A stretch of DNA of 64,000 nucleotides from CAZCPB01 sp044223975 (GTDB lineage Bacteria > Planctomycetota > Phycisphaerae > Phycisphaerales > UBA1924), in the NCBI GenBank assembly GCA_044223975.1, contig JBGALI010000014.1, forward strand, positions 73,292 through 137,291. The letters run 5' to 3'. The translations under genes were made by a program, and so were the position numbers. Shown piece by piece: positions 8,899-19,215 of this stretch. Numbering within the stretch: the first letter of the stretch is position 1; each line of letters begins with the position of its first letter. The notes below the pieces were generated by a model. It saw nothing but the letters and a program-made list of their open reading frames with translations, did not search any database and was not told the DNA's origin.

Positions 8899-9735
8899 TT
8901 GACTCAGACACGCCATAGCGCGAACCCCTCCAGCCACGCGGCACCGCCGGGCACCGTGACCCTTCGCGGCGCCGACGGGCCGGTCGTCGCCCAGGTCGGC
9001 GACGTGGGCACCGGCTGCCCCGTCGTATTCCTCCACGGCCTCGTCGGGCTCAATGATCACTGGGAGGACGTCGTCCGGCGTGTCCGCGGCACCTGCCGCT
9101 GCGTGATGCTGGAGCTCCCCCTGCTCCAGCTCGAGGGCGACGACTGCTCCATCCAGGGCGTCGAGGCCCTCACCGTGCAGTTCCTCGAGAAGCACGTCGG
9201 CGAGCCGGCCGTCTTGGTGGGCAACTCCTTCGGCGGCCATGTCGCTCTCCGCCTCGCGCTCCACCGCCCCGAACTGGTCCGCGGCCTGGTTCTGGCGGGG
9301 TCGTCCGGCTTGATCGAAAAAACCATGGTCAAGGACGTCCAGATTCACCCCAGCCGCGAGTGGCTGGTGGAGAAGATCGGCGAGCTGTTCTTCGACCGCA
9401 CCAAGCTCAAGGACGCCGACATCGACCGCGCCCACCGCGAGCTCACCCGCCGCGAAGGCGCGCGGGCCATGGTGCGGCTCTCCCGTTCCGCCCGCCGCGA
9501 CCACCTGGGCGAACGCATCGGCGAGATCAAGGCCCCGACCCTGCTGGTGTGGGGCAAGCAGGACGTCGTCACGCCCCCCGAGGCCGCCGACATCTTCAAG
9601 CGGACCATCCGCGATTCGCGCCTGGTGTGGTTCGATCGCTGCGGTCACGCCCCGATGGTGGAGTGCCCCGAAGAGTTCAGCGCCGCGCTTCAGACCTTCG
9701 TGCGTGAACTGGACGCCAAGGCATCCCGGGCCTGA
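8899..9735 (+). CDS. Alpha/beta-fold hydrolase
   Basis: 278 residues. Oxyanion region FLHGLVGLNDHW at about 44-55, nucleophile Ser110 in GNSFGG, acid Asp in WGKQDVVTPPE, and the catalytic His in CGHAPMVECPEEF. A typical single-domain cytoplasmic hydrolase of the esterase/epoxide-hydrolase group; substrate unknown. The TTG at 8899 is chosen because GGGAG at 8889-8893 sits five bases upstream and because the alternative ATG at 8830 falls inside the -35 box. It follows the ABC transporter genes but appears to have its own promoter. Confidence 0.75.
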   Translation: MTQTRHSANPSSHAAPPGTVTLRGADGPVVAQVGDVGTGCPVVFLHGLVGLNDHWEDVVRRVRGTCRCVMLELPLLQLEGDDCSIQGVEALTVQFLEKHVGEPAVLVGNSFGGHVALRLALHRPELVRGLVLAGSSGLIEKTMVKDVQIHPSREWLVEKIGELFFDRTKLKDADIDRAHRELTRREGARAMVRLSRSARRDHLGERIGEIKAPTLLVWGKQDVVTPPEAADIFKRTIRDSRLVWFDRCGHAPMVECPEEFSAALQTFVRELDAKASRA

Positions 9736-9742
9736 GCCCGCC

Positions 9743-11215
9743 TCAGGGCTGGGCCGGGCTCGAAGTGGTCCGCCCCGGTCCAATCACGATCGCGTTCTTC
9801 CCCGCCCGCTTGCTCTCCATCGCCAGGAGGTCGGCGTGACGGATCAGCTCCTCGGGCGTGGTCCCGTCCCACGGGAACGTCGCCAGCCCACCCGAGACCG
9901 TGAGCGTCCCCGGCGCCTCGACCCCCAGCTTGGGGAACCGCCGCTCGCAGATCTGCTGCTGGAACCGCGTCGCGATGTCAAAGACGCTCGCGGGCGGAGC
10001 GCTCCCCGCCTTGCGCGGCCCGCTGGGCTCGTGGAAGATCACCGCAAACTCGTCCCCGCCCACGCGGCAGACCCGGTCCGAGGGACGGATCACGCTCCGC
10101 AGCAGGCGCACCGTCTCGATCAGGATCTCGTCCGCCGCGCCGTGCCCGTACGTGTCGTTGAACCGCTTGAAATCGTCGATGTCAAAGCACATCACCGTCA
10201 CCGGCTGGCGCGCGGTGCGGGCCCGCTGGATCGCCGCCGAGAGGTAGCGGTCGAAGTAGCGCCGGTTCCACGCCCCCGTGAGCGGGTCCGTGAACGCCGC
10301 CTCGCGGAGCTGGGCCTGCTGCTCTGCCAGCCGCAACCACAGCGCCAGCCACTCGGCGTGCAGCCTCAGCTCCTCGGGGATCGTCCGCTCCGACCAAAGG
10401 TGCCCGTACGCGTGCCCGTCGCACGTCACCGGCACAGGCGCGACGCCCTCGGGCAACGGCTGCCCGGGCGCGATGAACCGCACTCCCTCGTCGCTCGTCC
10501 GGGTGCGAAGAAGCTCGATGGCGGGCGCCGAAATCTCGCCCCCGCGGAGCAGGACGCGCACCATCGCCGCGTCGCCGAACGCCGCGACCTGCGCCGCAGG
10601 GATCAGCGGCGGAACATCGACGGGGCTGGGGGCATGCGCAGCAGCCGAGGGCGCGCGCGGTGACGGAACCGGTGCCGCTGGTGCAGATGGCGCGGGCGGC
10701 GGTGGGGGTGCGGAAGGCGGTGGGACGGAATTTGCCGCGCGTGCCGGCCGCGGCTGGACCGCGTGCCCATTCTCCGGCGCCGCCGCTCCCGACTTGGAGG
10801 CGCCCGAGCTTTCAACTCCCCGAATCAGCGACGAAACAACCTGCGCCGAAAAATCAGGGTCAATCACGCCGTCGTACCCGCGTGCGGCAAGGTCGTCGAT
10901 GGTCGCCGCGGCTCCGCGCTCCATCGCCCGCAGCACCCGGGCCTTGGGATCCACCAGGCGAACCGCCTTGAGAAACTCCGCTCTTCCGACGCCGTGCCCG
11001 TTGGCCTGCGGCCCCGGTTCCGCGTCGGGACCCACCACGATCACCGCGCCCGCCGGCGAATCGTCGTCGATCGGGTCCGAAAGCTCGCCGATCGCCTCGA
11101 GCGCCGTGCGCACCCGCAGCAGCTCGACGCCGGGATCAAGGCGGAGCGACGCGTCGAGCCCGGTCCTGCCAACCAGGATCACGCGCACTTCGGGTTGATG
11201 TTCCGACTCGTTCAC
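9743..11215 (-). CDS. Diguanylate cyclase (GGDEF)
   Basis: 490 residues. The N-terminal part (about 1-130) resembles a degenerate receiver domain. A long Pro/Ala-rich linker follows (about 150-200), then a region that may be GAF-like, and a C-terminal GGDEF domain with the intact motif and FDIDDFKRFNDTYGHGAADE. RPSD lies five residues before GGDEF, so the c-di-GMP inhibitory I-site is kept. The product should make c-di-GMP and be product-inhibited. Start is GTG 11215 with a GAGAGG-type ribosome site upstream. It is last in a minus-strand run and 71 bases after the receiver-like gene, which shares its style. Confidence 0.85.
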   Translation of the reverse strand: MNESEHQPEVRVILVGRTGLDASLRLDPGVELLRVRTALEAIGELSDPIDDDSPAGAVIVVGPDAEPGPQANGHGVGRAEFLKAVRLVDPKARVLRAMERGAAATIDDLAARGYDGVIDPDFSAQVVSSLIRGVESSGASKSGAAAPENGHAVQPRPARAANSVPPPSAPPPPPAPSAPAAPVPSPRAPSAAAHAPSPVDVPPLIPAAQVAAFGDAAMVRVLLRGGEISAPAIELLRTRTSDEGVRFIAPGQPLPEGVAPVPVTCDGHAYGHLWSERTIPEELRLHAEWLALWLRLAEQQAQLREAAFTDPLTGAWNRRYFDRYLSAAIQRARTARQPVTVMCFDIDDFKRFNDTYGHGAADEILIETVRLLRSVIRPSDRVCRVGGDEFAVIFHEPSGPRKAGSAPPASVFDIATRFQQQICERRFPKLGVEAPGTLTVSGGLATFPWDGTTPEELIRHADLLAMESKRAGKNAIVIGPGRTTSSPAQP

Positions 11216-11286
11216 CGATGGAGTCCTCTCACCTCTCTACGCCGCCGCGGCCGCGGCCGTGCGACGCGCGCCGCCCCTTCGGCCAC

Positions 11287-11934
11287 TCAATCTTGACGCG
11301 CCGGGTCGTCCGGGGAAAGGAGCATCGCAAGCTCTTCGTCGGTGAGCAGGTCCGCCGGGCCATTCTGAAGGGTCGAACCCTCGCTCTCGCCGGTAGCCCC
11401 GGTCTTATCGGGCGTCGCCAAGGGGTCAGCATCCGATATCGGCGGCAGCGTCCCGCGCCCGCTCAGTCGGAGTGCGGGCGATCCAGGCCGCACCGCGCTC
11501 GGCGCCGGTGCCGCGGCCATCGCGACCGCGACCGCAGGACGGGACTGCGCTCCATGAGCATTCGCACCCTGCACCGCCGAGCCGAACCGAACCTCGGTCC
11601 CGTTCCATCGCGCCGTGTCCTCCGCCGTCGCGGCACGAAGCCTCCGGCTCCCCGATTCGAATACCCACGACTTGGACCGTGGTGCATACCGCTCCGCAAG
11701 GGCCGCCACCTCGCCCGCGCGGTCGAGGCGATCGGGATCGCACAAGAGGAGCACCGCGGCGCTGGCCCGAGAGGCGTCAGCGCCCAGGCGTGAGGCCACG
11801 CAGATCCGGGCGAGCGCCTCGTACGCGCTCGAGCACGCCTCGACCGTCAGGCCTTTTCGCTCAAGGGCGCCCAGCAGCTCGGGATCGGGCGTCAGCCCGC
11901 GCGCAAGCCACAGAACGCAGCGGTCCCCGCTCAT
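11287..11934 (-). CDS. Degenerate receiver-like protein
   Basis: 215 residues. Residues about 3-95 have the beta-alpha rhythm of a response-regulator receiver (VLWLARG..., then AAVLLLCDPDRL) but without a clear phospho-acceptor Asp context or conserved Lys. The C-terminal half is low-complexity Ala/Pro/Gly/Ser. A strong GGAGGA lies seven bases before ATG 11934. It sits between a methyltransferase gene and a diguanylate cyclase whose own N-terminus is similarly built, so a regulatory partnership is plausible. Function unproven. Confidence 0.55.
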   Translation of the reverse strand: MSGDRCVLWLARGLTPDPELLGALERKGLTVEACSSAYEALARICVASRLGADASRASAAVLLLCDPDRLDRAGEVAALAERYAPRSKSWVFESGSRRLRAATAEDTARWNGTEVRFGSAVQGANAHGAQSRPAVAVAMAAAPAPSAVRPGSPALRLSGRGTLPPISDADPLATPDKTGATGESEGSTLQNGPADLLTDEELAMLLSPDDPARQD

Positions 11935-11967
11935 CGACGGATCCTCCGTGCAGGCACTTTCAACCGG

Positions 11968-12795
11968 TCATCGTACCCGGCTGCCCCTCCGGGAGCCGCG
12001 GCCTTGCCGGCGTGCCGCGACGTACACGACGTAGTTCTCGTCGAGCTCTTCGCCCGGCCCCAGTGGTCGCACGTGCAGCCCTCCCCGCCCGTCTACCGCC
12101 CCGCCCAGCCGGTCGTACACCTCGACCGCGGGCAAGCCCGCCTCGGCCATCGCCTCTCGCAGTTCCGGGATCGACCACAGCCGCCAGCGGTATACGAACG
12201 CGTCGCGAAGCACGCGGGCCCGGCGGGCTCCCGCCTCTTTGACGCGAAAGTGGAGCACGTCCGTGACCATCCCCGTGAGCGGGTCGGCGTCGCGCTGCTC
12301 CCATTCCTGCTCGATCCGCTCGCCGCGCGGCCCGCGCAGCCGACGGGTCAGTGTGACCCTCGACATCGCGTCCCGACCGCCGTACGTGTCGCACACGAAG
12401 ACGCCCCCGGGCCGGAGGCTGGCGCGCACCGTGCGCAGGTAGCGGACCAGCGACGGTCGGTCGTGCCAGTATCCGATCGGGAAGTTGGTCGCGACGACCA
12501 GGTCCGCACTTGCGCGGCAGCGGGCGGCATCACTCACGATCGTCCGCACGTCCGGCGCGCCGCGGCAGCGAGCCAGCGGCTCGGGGTCGGTGTCCACCGC
12601 GATCGATCTTCCGCCAGTGATCACGCCAGGCCACGCCCGGGCCAGCGCGCCCGTCCCGCTGAAATCCTCGCGCAGCGTGAACGGCGAGCCCGCGTGCACC
12701 GCGGCAAGAAACCGCGCCAGCCGCACCGGCTCGGTCACGCAGAGTTCGTACAGATCGAAGCGGTCAAGCAAGGGAGAGTTGCCGCGGCGTTTCAC
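11968..12795 (-). CDS. Class I SAM-dependent methyltransferase
   Basis: 275 residues. SAM-binding motif I is EDFSGTGALARAW (about 43-55), motif II ends in IAVDTDPEPLARC, and a post-motif segment reads DLVVATNFPIGYW. The C-terminal half carries the usual alternating strands (FRVKEAG..., VYRWRLWS). No substrate-specific motif is evident, so the target is unknown. Start is GTG 12795 with GGGGAGG about eleven bases upstream. It follows the ABC exporter operon by 67 bases and precedes the receiver-like gene by 33. Confidence 0.75.
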   Translation of the reverse strand: MKRRGNSPLLDRFDLYELCVTEPVRLARFLAAVHAGSPFTLREDFSGTGALARAWPGVITGGRSIAVDTDPEPLARCRGAPDVRTIVSDAARCRASADLVVATNFPIGYWHDRPSLVRYLRTVRASLRPGGVFVCDTYGGRDAMSRVTLTRRLRGPRGERIEQEWEQRDADPLTGMVTDVLHFRVKEAGARRARVLRDAFVYRWRLWSIPELREAMAEAGLPAVEVYDRLGGAVDGRGGLHVRPLGPGEELDENYVVYVAARRQGRGSRRGSRVR

Positions 12796-12862
12796 GCGTG
12801 TCCAACCTCCCCGACCACGAGCACGCCCGTTTATTCTTCCCCTGCCGCGGCGCGATCCTCGC

Positions 12863-14292
12863 TCACGCCATCCGGACCCACTTCACCAGCGTCTTGAAGT
12901 TCGGCGGCTTGCCGTACATCAACACGCCGATTCGGAAGATCTTGGCCGCGGCCCACAGGATGAAGGCGCACGACAGCACGCCGATCAGCAGCGCGACCGG
13001 GTGCTGCCACATCGGCACCGGCTCGCTGCCGCCCAGCCGCAGCACCATCACGAACGGGCTCACGATCGGGACAAAGCTCAGCCCCGTCGCCAAGGGCGAG
13101 TTGGGGGCTCGCTGGATGAAGAACCAGATCATCCACGGCAGGACCGTGAGCATGATCACCGGCGTCATCAGCGTCTGGGCCTCGCGCAGCTCGTTTACCG
13201 CGCTCCCGATCGCGGCCATCATCGCCGCCATCGTCACCGCCGCGACCACGAAGTACCCCACCAGCAGCAGCAGCATCATCGGCGTGACCAGCTGCGTCAG
13301 CGTGAAGTAGATCAGGCTCACCACGCCCACGCCGCCGTAAATCCCGATGATCAGCACGCCCACCGACATGTGCCCGATGATCTTGCCGCTCATCAGCTGC
13401 ATCGGCGACACCGCCGAGAGCAGCACCTCCATCACGCGGCTGGATTTCTCCTCCACCACGGTGGTCATCAGGTACTGCCCCGTCGTCATCACCGAGATCA
13501 TCATGAGCATCATGAAACCCACGGGGATGAGCATCTGCAGCTCGCCCATCGACTTGCGCTCCGCCCCTCCCTTGGTGATCGTCACCGCGTCGATGTTGGG
13601 CCGCGCCAGCATGGCCCGCAGCTGCTCGGTCCCCAGGCCCGCCGCCTTGATCCGCGGGTCGCCGGCGATGCGGGCGTCGATGATCGCCTCGCCCACGCCG
13701 CGCTCCATGCCGTTCTGGATCTCAACGTCGAGCTTGGGCGCCACGAACAGGTCGAAAAGGCCGAACTTGCCGTCGGGCCCGGCCCGCGTCGCCTCGGGAG
13801 GGATCACCGCGACCGCCAGCAGCGGGTATGCGTCCCCCTGCTCGCCGCGCGCCTTGATCTGCGTCTCCGAGAGCGTGGTCTTGAGCTTTTCAAGGTCGGT
13901 GTCGGGGGGCAGCAGCTCGGCGCGGATGTCGGCCTGCGGGAACATCACCCCGGCCTGGGCGTCAGCCATGGTCTTGGCCTGATCGAGCTGTCCCTCGGGG
14001 AGCTTGAGCTTCTTCGAGGTCTCCTCGATCTTCTTGGATACTTCCTCGGCCTTGGCCTTCCGCCGCGCCGCCATCTCCTCGGGCACCTTCTTCACCGCCA
14101 GTTCGCCCGTCATCCCGCCCAGGTCGATGATCGCGACCCGCCCCTGCACGCGCGGCCCCTCGGCGTTCTTGATGAGCAGGATCGCAAAGCCCGCCACCCC
14201 CGCCATCAGCGGCGGGATCAGCACGCCCAGCAGAAAGCCCTTGGTGAAAACCACCGACGTGAACTCGCGCCACGCAACCAGCAGCGTACGGG

Positions 14293-14296
<4 letters not shown>
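12863..14296 (-). CDS. ABC-2 type permease, NatB-like
   Basis: 477 residues. One membrane segment at about 18-42, a large extracytoplasmic or peripheral region (about 45-230) with a charged helical stretch near 70-100, then five segments at about 230-440 (including MLLLLVGYFVVAAVTM). This is the NatB/ABC-2 sodium-exporter-like layout. ATG 14296 overlaps the end of the ATPase gene by four bases and has GGAGGAG upstream, so the two are translationally coupled. The exported substrate (Na+, drug or lipid) cannot be told. Confidence 0.85.
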
Positions 14297-15273
<977 letters not shown>

Positions 15274-15353
15274 TGTGAGGGTGCCTCCCGTCGGGTGTCA
15301 TTATTAGGCAACGCGCGGTCGGGCGTTCAGTCGCCGCAGACGGCGGCCGCCGA

Positions 15354-15359
15354 TACCGT
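15354..15359 (+). promoter_or_regulatory. -10-like TACCGT, leaderless start
   Basis: TACCGT followed by five bases and ATG 15365. Confidence 0.4.
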
Positions 15360-15364
15360 TGCCC

Positions 15365-16462
15365 ATGCCCGAGGCCGCCGCCCCAGCACGACAAGTCATC
15401 GAGAAGCTCGAGTCGATCGAGAAGCAGTTCGTCGATCTCGAACGGATGCTCGAGGACCCCGCCGTGCTGGCCGATCACCGCGCTGTCCGTGACGCCTCGA
15501 TCAAGCGCTCGGCCCTCGAGCCCGTGGTCACCGGGTTCAGACGCTACCGCGGTCTCGAGCGTGATATCAAGGACCTTGAGGCTTCGCTCACCCCGGGCGG
15601 CGACCAGGACCTGGCCGCCATGGCCCGCGAAGAACTGCCCGCGACGAGGCGCGCCGCCGAAGAGTGCCTCTCCGAACTCGTCGCGCGGCTTGTCACCGCC
15701 GACGACCGCAAGGTCGGCTCGGTCATCATGGAGATCCGCGCCGGCGCCGGTGGCGACGAGGCCGCGCTGTGGGCCCGCGACCTTCTTGAGATTTACCAGA
15801 AATACGCCGCCAAGCGTGCCTGGAGCGTCGAGACCCTCGATTTCACCCCCGAGTCCGACGCCGGCGGCGTGCGCAGCGCCGTGCTCAACATCCGCGGCGA
15901 GAACGTGTGGAGCGAACTGGCGTTCGAGGCCGGCGTCCACTCCGTCAAGCGTGTTCCCGCCACCGAGGCCCAGGGCCGCGTCCACACCAGCACCGCCACC
16001 GTGGCCACGCTCCCCGAGCCCGAGGACGTCGACATCAAGATCGACTGGGCCAACGAGGTCGAGGAGTTCGCGACCCGCGCCCAAGGCCCGGGAGGGCAAA
16101 ACGTCAACAAGGTCGAGACTGCCTGGCAGATCCACCACAAGCCCACCGGCATCATCATCAAGATGATGGAGGCCAAAAGCCAGCAGCAGAACCGCGAGCG
16201 CGCCCGCCGCCTCCTCACCACCCGCCTCTACGAGGCCGAACGCCAGCGTCAGCACGCCGAGCGCTCCGCGGCACGCAAAAGCCAGATCCGCGGCGGCGAG
16301 CGCAGCGACAAGATCCGCACCTACCGCTACAAGGACGGCATCGTCGCCGACGAACGCCTCCCCGGCGAGTATTCCCTGCGCGACGTCCTCGCGGGTGATC
16401 TCTCAAAGCTCATGAAGGACCTGCTCGCGCAGGAGACCGAACGCCGCATCGCCGAGCTCTGA
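15365..16462 (+). CDS. prfA: Peptide chain release factor 1
   Basis: 365 residues, normal length. It releases the finished peptide from ribosomes at UAA and UAG. The codon-recognition tripeptide PAT is in VPATEAQGRVHTS, marking RF1 and not RF2. The catalytic GGQ is in GPGGQNVNKVET. The C-terminus has the conserved QIRGGERSDKIRTYRY segment (QQQNRERAR... precedes it). ATG 15365 is preferred over TTG 15359 because that TTG overlaps the promoter hexamer. The usual neighbour prmC is not adjacent. Confidence 0.95.
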   Translation: MPEAAAPARQVIEKLESIEKQFVDLERMLEDPAVLADHRAVRDASIKRSALEPVVTGFRRYRGLERDIKDLEASLTPGGDQDLAAMAREELPATRRAAEECLSELVARLVTADDRKVGSVIMEIRAGAGGDEAALWARDLLEIYQKYAAKRAWSVETLDFTPESDAGGVRSAVLNIRGENVWSELAFEAGVHSVKRVPATEAQGRVHTSTATVATLPEPEDVDIKIDWANEVEEFATRAQGPGGQNVNKVETAWQIHHKPTGIIIKMMEAKSQQQNRERARRLLTTRLYEAERQRQHAERSAARKSQIRGGERSDKIRTYRYKDGIVADERLPGEYSLRDVLAGDLSKLMKDLLAQETERRIAEL

Positions 16463-16490
16463 TCCGCGGCAGCCCTTGCCGTGCCCCGCT

Positions 16491-17291
16491 TCAAGGCCTG
16501 CCGCGCGGGCGCCGCAGAGCCATCATCACGGCCCCGGCAACCCCCGCCGCGCCGACCCCCGGACCGGGGATCGACGCCAGCGCCCTCATGTCCGTCTCGG
16601 TCGTCGCGCCGATCAGCGTGCGCGATCCATCGCTGATGTTGAGCTCGTACAGCAGGTCCGCGCCCGCCAGCCCGCCCTCGCCGACGATCATCCGCCACGT
16701 GCCGTCCGGGCCGTAGTCAAGCGCCTGCACCGGGTGCGAACTGTCAAAGCCGGTCGCGACCGTCGCTCCCTTGGCTCCGGTGACGGTGCTGATCTTGAAC
16801 ACCTCAAAGGCGCTCCCGTACAGCGTCCCGTCGGGCCCGAACTCCAGCCCGAACACCACCGACCCCACCGCGCCGATCAGCGTCGGATGGCCGGTGGCCT
16901 TGTTCACCGTGTAGAGCCGCGACCCGTTGGGCGTGTAGTCCACCGCGTACAACGTGCCGTTGGGGGCAAACGCGATCGACTGCATCAGCGCGCCCCCCAG
17001 CGAGCCCCACGCCCCCACGAGCGTCTTCGCGCCCGTCCCCGTGTCGATGCGCTGCAGACCACTGAAGTCCGGCGCGTACAGCAGGCCGCCGGAGTCAAAG
17101 TCCATGTCCCCCGTGCCGCCGTTGCTGCCGATGCGCGCGCTCGTCCCGTCGAGCGGTGCCGTGTTGAACCGGACCAGCCCGTACGAAGGCCCCGTGCTCT
17201 GCGAGCCGTACAGCCCGGCGACGCCCGCCCGGGCCCAAGCCCCGACCGCCGTCATCGCCATCAACCCCGCAACGACGATTGTGCTGTTCAA
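16491..17291 (-). CDS. Exported beta-propeller-like protein with PEP-CTERM-like tail
   Basis: 266 residues. Signal peptide about 1-25 (VVAGLMAMTAVGAWARA). The body has repeated LYG/LYAVD strands with GTLYGS-type turns, as in beta-propellers of the DUF4394 sort. The last 27 residues are SIPGPG, a hydrophobic segment and then RRPRGRP, the three-part layout of a PEP-CTERM sorting signal. It is likely exported and anchored or processed by an exosortase-type system. TTG 17291 is chosen because the signal peptide starts there, with a GGGGGCGGA stretch upstream. Confidence 0.7.
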   Translation of the reverse strand: MNSTIVVAGLMAMTAVGAWARAGVAGLYGSQSTGPSYGLVRFNTAPLDGTSARIGSNGGTGDMDFDSGGLLYAPDFSGLQRIDTGTGAKTLVGAWGSLGGALMQSIAFAPNGTLYAVDYTPNGSRLYTVNKATGHPTLIGAVGSVVFGLEFGPDGTLYGSAFEVFKISTVTGAKGATVATGFDSSHPVQALDYGPDGTWRMIVGEGGLAGADLLYELNISDGSRTLIGATTETDMRALASIPGPGVGAAGVAGAVMMALRRPRGRP

Positions 17292-17454
17292 TCCGCCCCC
17301 TCTCGGACCTTGGTGCGCGCTGACTCTGACTCGCCCAAGTGTGCGCCACGTTGCACCCCGCGGCCATTTCTTGGCCCCAAGACTCCCGTGATTTCGAGAT
17401 CCTCGCGCCAAGTTCGGAGAATGGAAGGCGTAACTCAGATCGCCGCCCGCCCTC

Positions 17455-17460
17455 TACGAT
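17455..17460 (+). promoter_or_regulatory. -10-like TACGAT near lipB start
   Basis: TACGAT lies nine bases before ATG 17470, implying a leader of only two or three bases. Confidence 0.35.
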
Positions 17461-17469
17461 CGTGCAGGA

Positions 17470-18210
17470 ATGCTCTCCCCCCGCGTCATCGACCTTGGCC
17501 GTTCACGCTACACCGACGCGTACGCAGAGCAGTGCCGTCACCTCGACGAGATCATCGCGGCCCGCGCTGCGGCCCCCGAACTCGGCCGCATTCTCCTCGT
17601 CGAGCACGAGCCCGTCATCACCATCAGCCGCCGCGCCGGCGCCGCCGCGCACCTGCTCGCCACGCCCGAGCTGCTCTCCCGCGCCGGCGTTGAGCTCGCC
17701 GAGACCGACCGCGGCGGGGACATCACCTACCACGGGCCCGGCCAGCTCGTGGTCTACCCCATCCTCGATCTCAACGCGCTCAACCTTGGGCTGCACGATT
17801 ACATGCGGCTCCTCGAGGACGCGGTCATCGGCGCCTGCGCTCGCTTCGGCGTCGCCACCCGCCGCGACCCGGCCGCCACAGGCGTCTGGACCGACCGCGG
17901 CGGCGCGGCGCATGCCAAGATCGCCGCCATGGGCGTCCGCGTCCGCCGCTGGGTCTCCATGCACGGCCTGGCCCTCAACGTCGCCACCAACCTTGAACAC
18001 TTCAACCTCATCGTGCCCTGCGGGCTCCACGGCAGGCCGGTGACGAGCCTCCAGCGCGAACTTGGCGATCGCTGCCCGACGATGGATCAGACCCGGCACG
18101 TGCTCGTCGAAGAACTGCTGGAGCGCATCGCCGACGCCGCCAGGCGCGCCGCGAGCAAGAGGGCCTCGGCACCGCCCGCGTCGGCAGAGCCCGACCAGGT
18201 CGCGGGCTGA
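17470..18210 (+). CDS. lipB: Lipoyl(octanoyl) transferase
   Basis: 246 residues. It moves octanoate from acyl carrier protein to the lipoyl domains of 2-oxoacid dehydrogenases and the glycine cleavage H protein. The LipB signature RGGDITYHGPGQ spans residues 81-92. The catalytic Lys is in AHAKIAAMGV and the catalytic Cys in FNLIVPCGL. The final 25 residues are a low-complexity Ala/Pro tail beyond the usual end. lipA is not in the window. Confidence 0.95.
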   Translation: MLSPRVIDLGRSRYTDAYAEQCRHLDEIIAARAAAPELGRILLVEHEPVITISRRAGAAAHLLATPELLSRAGVELAETDRGGDITYHGPGQLVVYPILDLNALNLGLHDYMRLLEDAVIGACARFGVATRRDPAATGVWTDRGGAAHAKIAAMGVRVRRWVSMHGLALNVATNLEHFNLIVPCGLHGRPVTSLQRELGDRCPTMDQTRHVLVEELLERIADAARRAASKRASAPPASAEPDQVAG

Positions 18211-18218
18211 TTTTCAAT

Positions 18219-19103
18219 CTATCGCGGCGGCCGCGCGGCATCCGGATCCGTCGCCGGCTTCAGAGCCGGTTTGGGAGTCTCCCGCGAAAGCTCCACCGCC
18301 GCCACCGTGTCGATGTCCAGCTTCATCCCGAACTCCACGCACGGCCCGATGAAGGGCGGTACATCAAACACGCCCACATCCTGGCGCTCCGCGTTGAACT
18401 CAGGGGTCGCAATCACGAGCGTATTGATCTGGTACGCCAGCTGCGAAGATTCAGAGGTCGGCGTGCGGTCATGACGAAGCTCGAACTCGCGCCGGATCGA
18501 CGTGAACCGCTCGGCCATGGTCCGCGTGATGGGCACTCGCACCGCGTCTCCCAGAGGCTTGTGCGTGAACTCGTCGAGCACGCGGATCAGCGCATCCGGC
18601 GAACCACGGTCGGGCGTGCGCACGTCCGTTACCAGCGCCAGCCAGCGCGTCCGCCCGCGCACTTCGTTCTGCGTCTTCTCGCACCAGTGCCGCGCCTGGG
18701 CCTCAAACCGCTCGCGCTGCGACTGCGTCGAACGCGGCAGGTCGTTCAACTGCCGCGCGTACCGCCGCTTCAGTTCCCGCAGCAACGACGCGGGCGACGC
18801 GTAAGGGTCCAGCGGCGCCGCCTCGGTCGAATCGTCGTTGGCCGTGCCGCGGAACCGCTCGAGCTGCGCTTGCAGGTCCCACACCTTCCGCTGCAGCGCC
18901 GCGTTCTCGCTCTCAAGCTGCCGGACCCGCTCGGCGAGGTCCTCCGCCGACGCCGCGGGCTTCGCGGCGGTGGGGGACCCGGCCTCCTGAGCCGCGGCGG
19001 GCAGGGCCACCGCCGACATCAGCGCCGCCACGCCAAGGCAAAGGATGCGCGGCCCGTCAGGGCGCACCCGGACATACGTCATCGTGTTCAACGAGGGGCT
19101 CAT
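18219..19103 (-). CDS. Exported protein with coiled coil
   Basis: 294 residues, family not recognised. Signal peptide with cleavage after LPAAAQ near residue 40. Residues about 52-85 form a heptad-rich coiled coil (LAERVRQLESENAALQRKV). The remainder is a mixed alpha/beta region with many Arg. ATG 19103 has GGGAG eight bases upstream; ATG 19082 is possible. The gene is convergent with lipB (eight bases apart) and divergent from the DUF58 gene. Confidence 0.6.
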   Translation of the reverse strand: MSPSLNTMTYVRVRPDGPRILCLGVAALMSAVALPAAAQEAGSPTAAKPAASAEDLAERVRQLESENAALQRKVWDLQAQLERFRGTANDDSTEAAPLDPYASPASLLRELKRRYARQLNDLPRSTQSQRERFEAQARHWCEKTQNEVRGRTRWLALVTDVRTPDRGSPDALIRVLDEFTHKPLGDAVRVPITRTMAERFTSIRREFELRHDRTPTSESSQLAYQINTLVIATPEFNAERQDVGVFDVPPFIGPCVEFGMKLDIDTVAAVELSRETPKPALKPATDPDAARPPR

Positions 19104-19215
19104 GGCAAGCTCCCGGCGTGCGCGGCTCGCGTTCCTACAGTCGTCCGTCACCGCGATCGTCGCCAAAGCAAAGCGTAGTCGCCCTGCGCCGCACCGTGCT
19201 CCTCCGGTTCCCATC

